NCBI GenBank assembly: GCA_038323835.1
Contig: JBBQHI010000009.1
Coordinates: forward strand, 26,529-90,528
Direction: 5' to 3'
Origin: JACVRW01 sp038323835
GTDB taxonomy: Bacteria; Actinomycetota; Thermoleophilia; Solirubrobacterales; Thermoleophilaceae
DNA: 64,000 nt
In this document: positions 25,061 through 32,032 of the stretch, in pieces
How positions within the stretch are numbered: position 1 is the first letter of the stretch
Layout of the letters: every line of letters starts with the position of its first letter
Notes under the pieces: generated by a model
Databases searched by the model: none
What the model was told of the DNA's origin: nothing
What the model saw: the letters and a program-made list of their open reading frames with translations, nothing else
Made by a program: the position numbers and the translations under genes

Positions 25061-25756
25061 GTGGACGCCCCGTCCACAGACGAGCCGCAGGACCTGATGG
25101 CGGAGGCCGCAGCGGAGAGCGTCGGCGAGGCCAAGTGGGCCGCCATGAAGGAGCTGGAGCCGCGCTTTCCGGGCGTCACGGCCGATTGCGTGAGCTTCGA
25201 GATCGTGCAGGAGCCGGCCGACGATGAGCTGGCACGTGTGCGAGCCGAGGTGGATCCCGACGCCTGGCGGCGTGCCGCGGTCGAGATCCCGGACGAGCCC
25301 GCGGAGCGGGTGCGAGCGCTCGTGGCGAGGACCGTCCACGCGCTCGGGCTCGAGGCCACCGTGGACATCGACGAGAGCTCGGATGAGATCCGGGCGACGG
25401 TCAACGGCGACGAGTTGGGCCTTCTGATCGGCAAGCACGGCGCGACAATCGACGCGCTTCAGCACCTGGCCTACCGGGCGGCGTTCCGGGGCCAGGAGGA
25501 CCGCAAGCAGGTGAGCGTGGATGCGGCCGGGTACCGCGAGCGCCGTGAGGCAGCCCTTCACCGGATGGCCGACCGGGCAGCCGCCGAGGCGATCCGCGAC
25601 GACCGCTCGGTGGAGCTCGAGCCGATGCGCGCTCTTGAGCGCAAGGTGGTCCATGCCTACCTGAGCGAGCGGGCGGACGTGGAGACGCACAGCGAGGGCG
25701 ACGAGCCCGACCGGCGCCTCGTCATCAGTCCGCTGGAAGCCTTCCGCAACGCCTGA
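25061..25756 (+). CDS. khpB: RNA-binding protein KhpB (Jag/EloR)
   Basis: 231 residues, GTG start at 25061. It has a degenerate Jag-N region, a KH domain (about 95-165) with LGLLIGKHGATIDALQHL, which contains the GxxG loop, and a C-terminal R3H domain with ALERKVVHAYL. Jag/KhpB pairs with KhpA to bind RNA and influences cell elongation in Gram-positive bacteria. The place between yidC and rsmG is conserved. Confidence 0.93.
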   Translation: MDAPSTDEPQDLMAEAAAESVGEAKWAAMKELEPRFPGVTADCVSFEIVQEPADDELARVRAEVDPDAWRRAAVEIPDEPAERVRALVARTVHALGLEATVDIDESSDEIRATVNGDELGLLIGKHGATIDALQHLAYRAAFRGQEDRKQVSVDAAGYRERREAALHRMADRAAAEAIRDDRSVELEPMRALERKVVHAYLSERADVETHSEGDEPDRRLVISPLEAFRNA

Positions 25757-25764
25757 GCTCCTCC

Positions 25765-26475
25765 GTGGGCGTTTCGCGTGAAACGCTCGCCGGCCTGGCC
25801 GAGCGGTACGACCTGCCGGCCGGCTCCGAGCCCAAGCTCGAACGCCTCCTGGTGGCGCTCATCGCCGAGAAGCGCGCGCCGACCTCCGAGCGCGCCCGAG
25901 CGGACGCTCTCCGCACCCATGTGGCCGACTCCCTGTCGGGGCTCGAGATCGAGCCTCTCCGCGCCGCCGCCCGCACGGCCGACCTCGGCTCAGGCGCCGG
26001 CTTCCCCGGCCTCGTCATGGCGGCCGCGCTCCCGGACGGCCGGTTCGACCTGATCGAGGCCGCGACCCGCAAGGCCGCGGTGGCCGGACGGCTCGCGGAC
26101 GCGGCCGGAATCGCCAATGCGACGGCGGTCACGGCGCGCGCGGAGGAGTGGGGGGCGTCGCCTCCGGGCGCTGAGGGCTACGAGGCCGTCACGGCCCGAG
26201 CCGTGGCCCCGCTGTCCGTGCTGGCGGAGTACGCGGCGCCGCTGCTGCGGCTGGACGGGGTGCTCGTGGCGTGGAAGGGGGAGCGCTCGGAGGACGAGGA
26301 GCGCGCCGCCGCTGCGGCGGCGAGTCGGCTCGGTCTCGAGGTGGCGGAGATCCGCGCGGTTACACCGTTTGCCGGGGTCCGATCGCGCCATCTGCATGTG
26401 CTGCGGAAGGTCGCGCCCACGCCGCCGGAATACCCGCGACGGCCGGGCATGGCGCTCAAGCGCCCGCTCGGATAG
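25765..26475 (+). CDS. rsmG: 16S rRNA (guanine-N7) methyltransferase RsmG
   Basis: 236 residues, GTG start at 25765. The SAM-binding motif is TADLGSGAGFPGLVMA, and the C-terminal KGERSEDE and FAGVRSRHLHVLRK segments are typical. RsmG methylates G527 of 16S rRNA (E. coli numbering); loss gives low-level streptomycin resistance. Codons 3-7 (Val-Ser-Arg-Glu-Thr) contain a parS-like site, the same peptide as the one encoded by the parS-like site in dnaN. Confidence 0.94.
   Translation: MGVSRETLAGLAERYDLPAGSEPKLERLLVALIAEKRAPTSERARADALRTHVADSLSGLEIEPLRAAARTADLGSGAGFPGLVMAAALPDGRFDLIEAATRKAAVAGRLADAAGIANATAVTARAEEWGASPPGAEGYEAVTARAVAPLSVLAEYAAPLLRLDGVLVAWKGERSEDEERAAAAAASRLGLEVAEIRAVTPFAGVRSRHLHVLRKVAPTPPEYPRRPGMALKRPLG
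25771..25784. promoter_or_regulatory. parS-like ParB binding site inside rsmG
   Basis: GTTTCGCGTGAAAC has one mismatch to the parS core GTTTCACGTGAAAC, and flanking bases extend the palindrome to GCGTTTCGCGTGAAACGC (25769-25786) with one mispair. It is about 0.8 kb upstream of parA. Confidence 0.7.
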
Positions 26476-26575
26476 CGCTCGGCCGATCGCCCTGGGCCGA
26501 TCAGCGGAGGGGAGGAGCGAACTGTTCGGCGGCGAACCTTCGTGGCGAAGGGACCCTTCCGACCGGCCGGGCTCC

Positions 26576-26581
26576 TACTCT
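26576..26581 (+). promoter_or_regulatory. Candidate -10 box (TACTCT) of parAB
   Basis: TACTCT ends nine bases before ATG 26591, so a transcript from here would have almost no leader. No -35 box is clear, and no Shine-Dalgarno is visible before parA, which fits a leaderless message. The preceding 26476-26575 holds only short GC-rich direct repeats (GGCCGATC at two places). Confidence 0.35.
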
Positions 26582-26590
26582 CGCTCGCGC

Positions 26591-27349
26591 ATGGGAAACG
26601 TGGTGGCAATCGCAAATCAGAAGGGCGGCGTGGGCAAGACCACCACCGCCGTAAACCTCGGCGCGAGCGTCGCCGACGCCGGTTATCCCACCCTCCTGGT
26701 CGACCTCGACCCGCAGTGCAACGCCACCGTCGCGCTCGGTCTTCCCAAGGACAGCAGTCCCAACGTCTATGAGTGCCTTTCGGGACGCTTCACGCTGGAC
26801 GAGGCGGCCCGCCCGTCGGGACACGAGCGCCTCGACGCGGTGCCCTCCACGCCCGAGCTCGCCGGCGCCAACGTCGAGCTTCCCCGCATGGCGGGCTCGG
26901 AGACCTGCCTGCGTGATGCGCTGGGCACGGTCCGCGACCACTACCTGCTCACGCTGCTCGACTGCCCGCCCTCGCTCGGCCCGCTCACGGTCAACGCGCT
27001 CGTGGCCGCGGACAGCGTGCTCGTGCCGGTCCAGACCGAGTACTTCGCGCTCGAGGGCCTCGCCGGCATGCTGGACACGCTCGGCCTGATCCAGCGCGAG
27101 CTGAACCCCCGGCTCACCATCTCGGGAATGATCCTGACGATGCACGACGGGCGGACCCGCCTCGCGCGCGAAGTGGAGAGGGAGGTGCGCGAGCACTTCC
27201 CCCAGCTCGTCTTCGACACCGTCATCCCACGCAACGTGCGCCTGGGCGAGGCCCCGAGCTTCGGCGTTCCGGTGCTCCAGCACGCCCCGCGGAGCGCCGG
27301 GTCCGCGGCGTACCTCCGGTTGGCCAAAGAGGTCGCCGCGCGTGCCTGA
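26591..27349 (+). CDS. parA: Chromosome partitioning ATPase ParA (Soj)
   Basis: 252 residues. The deviant Walker A motif KGGVGKTTT is at 11-19, very close to the N-terminus; the switch region has LLVDLDPQCNAT, and Walker B is in LLTLLDCPP. ATP-bound ParA coats the nucleoid non-specifically and is stimulated by ParB. The start is ATG 26591, giving the usual short form without a DNA-binding extension. The stop overlaps the parB start by eight bases. Confidence 0.96.
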   Translation: MGNVVAIANQKGGVGKTTTAVNLGASVADAGYPTLLVDLDPQCNATVALGLPKDSSPNVYECLSGRFTLDEAARPSGHERLDAVPSTPELAGANVELPRMAGSETCLRDALGTVRDHYLLTLLDCPPSLGPLTVNALVAADSVLVPVQTEYFALEGLAGMLDTLGLIQRELNPRLTISGMILTMHDGRTRLAREVEREVREHFPQLVFDTVIPRNVRLGEAPSFGVPVLQHAPRSAGSAAYLRLAKEVAARA

Positions 27350-28262
27350 CCGGCCCGCCCCGGGGTGGCCCGGGATCGAGGAGCCGCACGCTGACCGCGG
27401 GGACCGCCGCGCCATGGGCCGCGGCCTGGCGGCGATCCTTCCGCGCGGCGAGGGCACCGACGAGGGTCTCCGCCAGATCCCGCTGGATCTCGTGGACCCG
27501 AACCCCCACCAGCCGCGGCAGAGCTTCGCCGAGGCCGCTCTCGAGGAGCTGGCGGAGTCGATCCGCGTCCGCGGTGTGCTCCAGCCGATCGTGGTGCGGC
27601 CGCTGCCCGGGGGCCGCTACCAGCTCGTGGCGGGGGAGCGCCGGCTTCGGGCCGCCCGGATAGCCGGCAAGCAGCTGATCCCGGCGGTCGTCCGGCACAC
27701 GGAGGACTGGGAGGGTCTCGATCTCGCCCTTGCGGAGAACATGGCCCGCGAGGACCTGAACGCGGTCGAGGAGGCGCGCGCCTGCGCGATGCTCGTCGAG
27801 GACCTCGGGCTCACGAAGGAGGAGGTCGGCCGGCGCGTCGGCCGCAGCCGCGTGGCCATCTCCAACCTCATCCGCCTGCTCGCGCTGCCCGAGGACGTGC
27901 TGGAGATGATCGAGGCCGGCCAGCTGAGCGAGGGCCACGGACGGGCGATCCTCATCTGCAAGGACCACGGGGAGCGACGGTCGCTCGCTCGCTCGGCCCG
28001 CGACGAGGGCTGGTCGGTCCGCGAGACCGAGCGGCGTTCCCGCGAGCATGCCGGCGTCCCGCCCCGGCGGGAGCGGCCCCCCGTGGTGGTGCACCCCGAT
28101 CTCGCCGAGGCACTGGCCGCGGTGGAGGACGCCATGGCCGCCGCGCTCGGACGGGACGTGAAGGTCCGCGCGCGTGGCTCTGGATGCGCGGTGGAGATGG
28201 CCTTCGCAACGCCGGCCGAGGCGATCGAGTTCGCTCGCCTGTCGCTGCGCCGCTCGGTCTGA
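27342..28262 (+). CDS. parB: Chromosome partitioning protein ParB (Spo0J)
   Basis: 306 residues from GTG 27342; ATG 27414, starting MGRGLAAILPRG, is an equally typical ParB N-terminus, so the start is uncertain. The CTPase/ParB-N domain shows PNPHQPR and GERRLRAARIAG, box II is ALAENMAREDLNAVEEARA, and the helix-turn-helix is EEVGRRVGRSRVAISNLIRL. It binds parS, loads CTP and spreads on DNA. The two parS-like sites in dnaN and rsmG are its likely targets. Confidence 0.95.
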   Translation: MPDRPAPGWPGIEEPHADRGDRRAMGRGLAAILPRGEGTDEGLRQIPLDLVDPNPHQPRQSFAEAALEELAESIRVRGVLQPIVVRPLPGGRYQLVAGERRLRAARIAGKQLIPAVVRHTEDWEGLDLALAENMAREDLNAVEEARACAMLVEDLGLTKEEVGRRVGRSRVAISNLIRLLALPEDVLEMIEAGQLSEGHGRAILICKDHGERRSLARSARDEGWSVRETERRSREHAGVPPRRERPPVVVHPDLAEALAAVEDAMAAALGRDVKVRARGSGCAVEMAFATPAEAIEFARLSLRRSV

Positions 28263-28330
28263 GGGCGCTTTCGAGCCCATCCGAAGCCCCGTCCCCGGGC
28301 CCCCAGACCGCCGCTATCATCGGGCGCCGC

Positions 28331-28404
28331 GGGCGATTAGCTCAGTCGGTTAGAGCGCGTCTCTGATAAGGACGAGGTCCCTGGTTCGAGTCCAGGATCG
28401 CCCA
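28331..28404 (+). tRNA. tRNA-Ile (anticodon GAT)
   Basis: 74 bases with a complete cloverleaf. The acceptor stem is GGGCGAT paired with ATCGCCC, followed by discriminator A; the D-arm contains AGCTCAGTCGGTTAGAGC; the anticodon loop is CTGATAA, and the T-arm is CCTGGTTCGAGTCCAGG. No CCA is encoded. A TATCAT hexamer at 28315-28320 is a plausible -10 box. Confidence 0.97.
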
Positions 28405-28439
28405 TCGCGAGCGGGCCGGGTCCCGCTTCCCGCCACGTC

Positions 28440-28445
28440 TAGACT
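28440..28445 (+). promoter_or_regulatory. Candidate -10 box (TAGACT) of the bifunctional nuclease gene
   Basis: TAGACT ends eleven bases before ATG 28457 and lies just past the tRNA-Ile gene. The spacing predicts a very short leader. GCGAGGG before the ATG could act as a weak ribosome site. Confidence 0.45.
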
Positions 28446-28456
28446 GTCGCGAGGGC

Positions 28457-28948
28457 ATGCAGGAGATGGTCATATACGGCGTGAGCTTCGACATGGTCGG
28501 CAAGCAGCCGATCGTGTTGCTGAAGACCCGGGACGGCAACAAGTTCTTGCCGATCTGGATCGGGCACCCCGAGGCCGCGGCGATCCTCATGAAGCTCCAG
28601 GGGGCAAACACGCCGCGCCCGATGACGCATGACCTGATCAGCGAGATGCTGTCCGAGCTCGAGGTGAGCTGCACGCGCGTGGCCGTCACCGAGCTGCGGG
28701 AGAACACCTTCTACGCCGAGGTCACGCTCCAGCTGAACGGCCGCGAGATCCCGATCGACTCCCGCCCCTCCGACGCGCTGGCGCTCGCCGTCCGCACCGG
28801 CGCCCCCATCTTCGCCGCCGAGGACGTGATCTCCGAGTCGGCCATCGAGTTCGAGCACGAGGTTGAGGACACCGAGGAGGTCGTGGAGAAGTTCAAGGAC
28901 TTCCTCGACAACGTCACGCCCGAGGACTTCGCCTCGGAGGACGGGTAA
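28457..28948 (+). CDS. Bifunctional nuclease family protein (BFN, DUF151)
   Basis: 163 residues, ATG 28457. The DUF151 core is recognisable in VLLKTRDGNKFLPIWIGHPE and in IPIDSRPSDALALAVRTGAP, followed by the acidic C-terminal helix of UvrC-interacting bacterial members. Plant and mycobacterial homologs show DNase and RNase activity; the cellular role in bacteria is poorly defined. It is a single-gene unit behind tRNA-Ile and converges with ddl. Confidence 0.88.
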   Translation: MQEMVIYGVSFDMVGKQPIVLLKTRDGNKFLPIWIGHPEAAAILMKLQGANTPRPMTHDLISEMLSELEVSCTRVAVTELRENTFYAEVTLQLNGREIPIDSRPSDALALAVRTGAPIFAAEDVISESAIEFEHEVEDTEEVVEKFKDFLDNVTPEDFASEDG

Positions 28949-28981
28949 CCCGCCGTTTACGCGGGAGCGGCCGGGGCCTGA

Positions 28982-29022
28982 GGCGAGGAGCGGTGATCGG
29001 GCGAGCACCGCAGCCATGTCAT
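28982..29022 (-). repeat. Dispersed palindromic element, truncated copy at the ddl 3' end
   Basis: Read on the minus strand, this copy opens with GATGACATGGCTGCGGTGCT, continues through CGCCCGATC and then jumps to CCGCTCCTCGCC, so the second stem arm is missing. Its first bases supply the TGA stop of ddl (29021-29019). The same left-end sequence directly follows the stop codon at 48603. Confidence 0.75.
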
Positions 29023-29993
29023 CCCGCTAGGTCCAGGATCCTTCCGACGAGCACGTCGAACGGCATGCCCGCGGCCTCGGCGGCCTGGGGGAGCAGGCTC
29101 GTCTCGGTCAGGCCGGGCACGGTGTTCAGCTCCAGCACCGTGAGGGCTTCGTCGGCGTCCGCCATCAGGTCGACGCGGGCGAAGCCGCGGCATCCCACCA
29201 GGCGGTACGCGGCCAGGGCGAGGTCCTGGGCCTCGGTCGCCACCTCGTCCGGGAGCTGGGCCGGGCAGACGAACTCCGTTCGCCCGATCTCGTAGCGGGC
29301 CTCGAAGTCGTATGCGGGCGTGGTGCGGTGCTCGGTCCGATCAACGATCGGACCTCCGCTCCTCACCGCGTGGTCGCGGGGCACGGCTTCGACCACGGGC
29401 AGCGCCTCGCCGTCCACGATCGACACCGCCAGGTCGCGCCCGTCCACGTAGCGCTCCAGCAGCACGCGGGCGTCGTAGGAGAACGCCGACACGAGCGCCG
29501 CGGGAACGTCGCTCGCCTCGGCGGCGAACTTGATCCCCAGGGCGGAGCCCTGGCTCGAGGGCTTCACCACGATCGGGAATCCGAGCTGCTCCTGAATCGC
29601 CGGCAGCGCGTCCGCGGCGCCAAGCTCCCGGAAGGCGGTCTCGGTGAAGGCGAAGAACGGGGGCGTCGGAATGCCCGCCTCGACCATCAGGTGCTTGGCC
29701 ATCACCTTGTCCCAGGCCCGCGCGCAGGCGAGAACGCCCGACCCCGTGTAGGGAAGGCCGGCGATCTCGAGCAGCTCCTGCACCGTGCCGTCCTCCCCGT
29801 CACGGCCGTGCATGGCCACGAAGGCCACGTCGGCGCGGGCGTCGCGCAGGACGCGGACCAGGTCGCCCGAGGCGTCGATCCCCACCACCTCGTGGCCGAG
29901 CCGCTCGAGCGCATCCTCCACCCGCGCGGCCGAGCGCAGCGACACCGACCGCTCCAGCGACCGGCCGCCCTTCAGCACCGCGACGCGGCTCAC
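29019..29993 (-). CDS. ddl: D-alanine--D-alanine ligase, second copy with a repeat-derived insert
   Basis: 324 residues, GTG start at 29993 overlapping the aminotransferase stop. Ddl motifs are intact: KGGRSLERSVSLRS at the N-terminus, AMHGRDGEDGTVQELLEIAG, the ATP-grasp VVKPSSQGSALGI, and the metal/substrate segment VLELNTVPGLTE. Residues about 209-225 (AVRSGGPIVDRTEHRTT) have no counterpart in the usual Ddl pattern, where the strand goes directly to YDFEARYEIG. They are encoded by a copy of the palindromic element at 29322-29367. The stop codon also lies in a second copy of the element. The enzyme is probably active. Confidence 0.93.
   Translation of the reverse strand: MSRVAVLKGGRSLERSVSLRSAARVEDALERLGHEVVGIDASGDLVRVLRDARADVAFVAMHGRDGEDGTVQELLEIAGLPYTGSGVLACARAWDKVMAKHLMVEAGIPTPPFFAFTETAFRELGAADALPAIQEQLGFPIVVKPSSQGSALGIKFAAEASDVPAALVSAFSYDARVLLERYVDGRDLAVSIVDGEALPVVEAVPRDHAVRSGGPIVDRTEHRTTPAYDFEARYEIGRTEFVCPAQLPDEVATEAQDLALAAYRLVGCRGFARVDLMADADEALTVLELNTVPGLTETSLLPQAAEAAGMPFDVLVGRILDLAG
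29322..29367 (+). repeat. Dispersed palindromic element inside the ddl coding sequence
   Basis: The left flank TGCGGTGCTCGG and right flank CTCCGCTCCTCACC match the element. The stem GGTCCGATC / GATCGGACC differs from the usual GCCCGATC / GATCGGGC by paired changes that keep the hairpin. GCGTGGT occurs on both sides (29318-29324 and 29368-29374). The ddl frame reads straight through it. Confidence 0.8.
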
Positions 29994-31348
29994 CGGCGCT
30001 CGGCCCGCCGGCCCCGCTCCTCCCGCGAGGGCAGGGGCAGCACGCGCGCCCCGGGCTCCTCAGGGGAGGCGGGAGCGGCGCGCTCGCGACCGGGCGCCGG
30101 CTCGGCGCCGGTGAGCGTGCCATAGAGCGCCACCTGCTCGGTCACGACCTCCCCGATGCGGCGGATGCCCTCGCGCAGCGAGTCGTCGTCACAGAGGGCG
30201 AAGCTGAGTCGCATCGAGCTGCGGCCGCGTCCGTCGAGGAACGCCGCCTCGCCGGGGACGAAGGCCACGTTCTCGCGCAGCGCCCGGGCGAGCAGGTCCG
30301 TGGTGTCGATGAAGTCCGGGAGCGTGGCCCAGATGAAGAGCCCGCCAGCCGGCCGGGCCCACTCGGCCTGCGGCGGGAAGTGCTCCGCCAGGGCGTCGAG
30401 CATCGTGTCGCGGCGACCGCGGTAGAGGTCCACCAGCGAGTCCACATACCCGCGCCACCCGCCCTGCGCGAAGTAGGCCTGCACCATCATCTGGGAGAGG
30501 GTGGAGGTACACAGGTCGGTGGCCTGCTTGCCGAGGTTAATCTTCTCCAGCACCGGGGCCGGGGCGGCCACCCATCCCAGGCGGATGCCCGGCGAGAGTG
30601 TCTTGGAGAAGGTGCCCAGGTACATCACGTAGACGCCGCCGTCCAGCGAGTAGAGCGTCGCGGGGGACGGACCCTCGAAGCGGAGCAGCCCGTAGGGGTT
30701 GTCCTCGAGCACCAGCAGCTCGCGCTCGCGCGCCACCTCCACCAGCCGCCTTCGCCGTGGCAGGGACATCGTCACGCCGGCGGGGTTGTGGAAGCTGGGG
30801 ACGGTGTAGACGAACTTCGGGCGCCGCCCCTCGCGCTCCAGACGGTCCAGCGTTTCCTCGAGCACGTCGATGCGCATCCCGTCGGCGTCCATTTCCACCT
30901 GGACCACGTCGGCCTCGTAGGAGGAGAACACGGGCACGGCGCCGGGATAGGTGGGGGCCTCCGCGATCACCACGTCGCCCGGGTCGATCAGCGTCTTGGT
31001 CACCAGGTCGATCACCTGCTGACCGCCGGTGGTCACGATCAGGTCGTCGCGGTCCACCCGCATGCCCTCGGCGGCCATGGCCTCGGCGATGCAGTCCCGC
31101 GTCTCGGCGAGCCCCTCGGTGGGGCCGTACTGGAGGGCCTTGGCGCAGGACTCGCGCGCGATCTCATCGAACACGGCCGCGAACGAATCAGGAGGAAAGG
31201 TGCGCGTGTCGGGAAGCCCCCCGGCCAGCGAGATGACCTCGGGCCGCGCGGTGATGGCCATCAGATCGCGCATGGCCGACGACTTCATGACCCTGGTGCG
31301 GGACGCGAAGAGCCCGGCGTACCGCTCCAGGTCCCGCGAGCTGCTCAC
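29990..31348 (-). CDS. PLP-dependent aminotransferase (class I/II, LysN/MocR-type)
   Basis: 452 residues from GTG 31348. Fold type I aminotransferase. VISLAGGLPD lies near the N-terminus, TTGGQQVIDL and SFHNPAGVTMS bracket the cofactor site, and the Schiff-base lysine is in GTFSKTLSPGIRLGW. This pattern fits the 2-aminoadipate/kynurenine-type group; the substrate cannot be read from sequence. The last 40 or so residues are a low-complexity Pro/Glu/Arg tail beyond the family length. It overlaps ddl by four bases and diverges from the gene at 31436. The open frame extends upstream, but the aminotransferase homology begins here. Confidence 0.88.
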   Translation of the reverse strand: MSSSRDLERYAGLFASRTRVMKSSAMRDLMAITARPEVISLAGGLPDTRTFPPDSFAAVFDEIARESCAKALQYGPTEGLAETRDCIAEAMAAEGMRVDRDDLIVTTGGQQVIDLVTKTLIDPGDVVIAEAPTYPGAVPVFSSYEADVVQVEMDADGMRIDVLEETLDRLEREGRRPKFVYTVPSFHNPAGVTMSLPRRRRLVEVARERELLVLEDNPYGLLRFEGPSPATLYSLDGGVYVMYLGTFSKTLSPGIRLGWVAAPAPVLEKINLGKQATDLCTSTLSQMMVQAYFAQGGWRGYVDSLVDLYRGRRDTMLDALAEHFPPQAEWARPAGGLFIWATLPDFIDTTDLLARALRENVAFVPGEAAFLDGRGRSSMRLSFALCDDDSLREGIRRIGEVVTEQVALYGTLTGAEPAPGRERAAPASPEEPGARVLPLPSREERGRRAERR

Positions 31349-31435
31349 GCGGACCCGTTCGCCGCGTCGGACCGGTGCCCTGCCGGCTGGTCTATCGTCA
31401 TGCGCCCGCAGGGTACCGACCCTCGGCCGCTTTGA

Positions 31436-32026
31436 ATGAGCCTCTTCCTTGACATCGGCACGGGCGCCGGACTGGCCGGCGCGACCGGCGTCCGCCCCTT
31501 CCTCCCGCCGCTGCTGGCCGGGGCCCTGGCGCGCGGCGACGTGGGCATCGACTTCGACGGCACCGACTGGAGCTTCCTCGAGTCGCCCGTATTCCTGGCC
31601 GCGGTGGTGGGCCTGGCCGTGGCCTCCTACGCGGTGGAGCGCTCCAGCGCCGGGGCCCCGGAGGGCCGCTCGTCCGCGTCGCTTGCGCTGGCCGCGGTCG
31701 CGGCGGTCCTCGGCGCGCTCCTGTTCGCGGGGTCGCTGGCTGACGGGGGGTACGACTCGGTGATCGGGTTGGTGGCGGGCCCGTTCTGCGCGCTCCTGGC
31801 CTGGGCCGCCGTGAGCGGGGTGCTCGACCGGGCGCGCCGGCGCCTCGACGCCGGCGCCGCTGCCCTGCTCAGCGTCTACGCGGACGGCGTCGCGCTCTTG
31901 CTGGCGGCGCTCGCGGTGCTGGTTCCCCCGGTGTCCTTCCTGGCACTCGCCGGCTTTGCGGTCCTGCTGCTCCGGGGCCGTGGCCGCGAGGGGGAGAAGT
32001 ACGCAGGGCTGCGCATCCTGCGCTAG
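31436..32026 (+). CDS. DUF4126 family membrane protein
   Basis: 196 residues, ATG 31436. It begins LFLDIGTGAGLAGATGVRPF and has about five membrane segments, with a charged segment between; this matches the DUF4126 pattern. No function is known to me. It is seven bases ahead of the phosphodiesterase gene, so they are probably co-transcribed. The 87 bases between it and the divergent aminotransferase hold no obvious signal. Confidence 0.8.
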   Translation: MSLFLDIGTGAGLAGATGVRPFLPPLLAGALARGDVGIDFDGTDWSFLESPVFLAAVVGLAVASYAVERSSAGAPEGRSSASLALAAVAAVLGALLFAGSLADGGYDSVIGLVAGPFCALLAWAAVSGVLDRARRRLDAGAAALLSVYADGVALLLAALAVLVPPVSFLALAGFAVLLLRGRGREGEKYAGLRILR

Positions 32027-32032
32027 GCGGCG

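Noticed and set aside
26476..26575. Further palindromic element upstream of parA
   Set aside because: GGCCGATC repeats and GGGGAGGAGCG resemble parts of the element, but the order and stem do not align; too weak to call.
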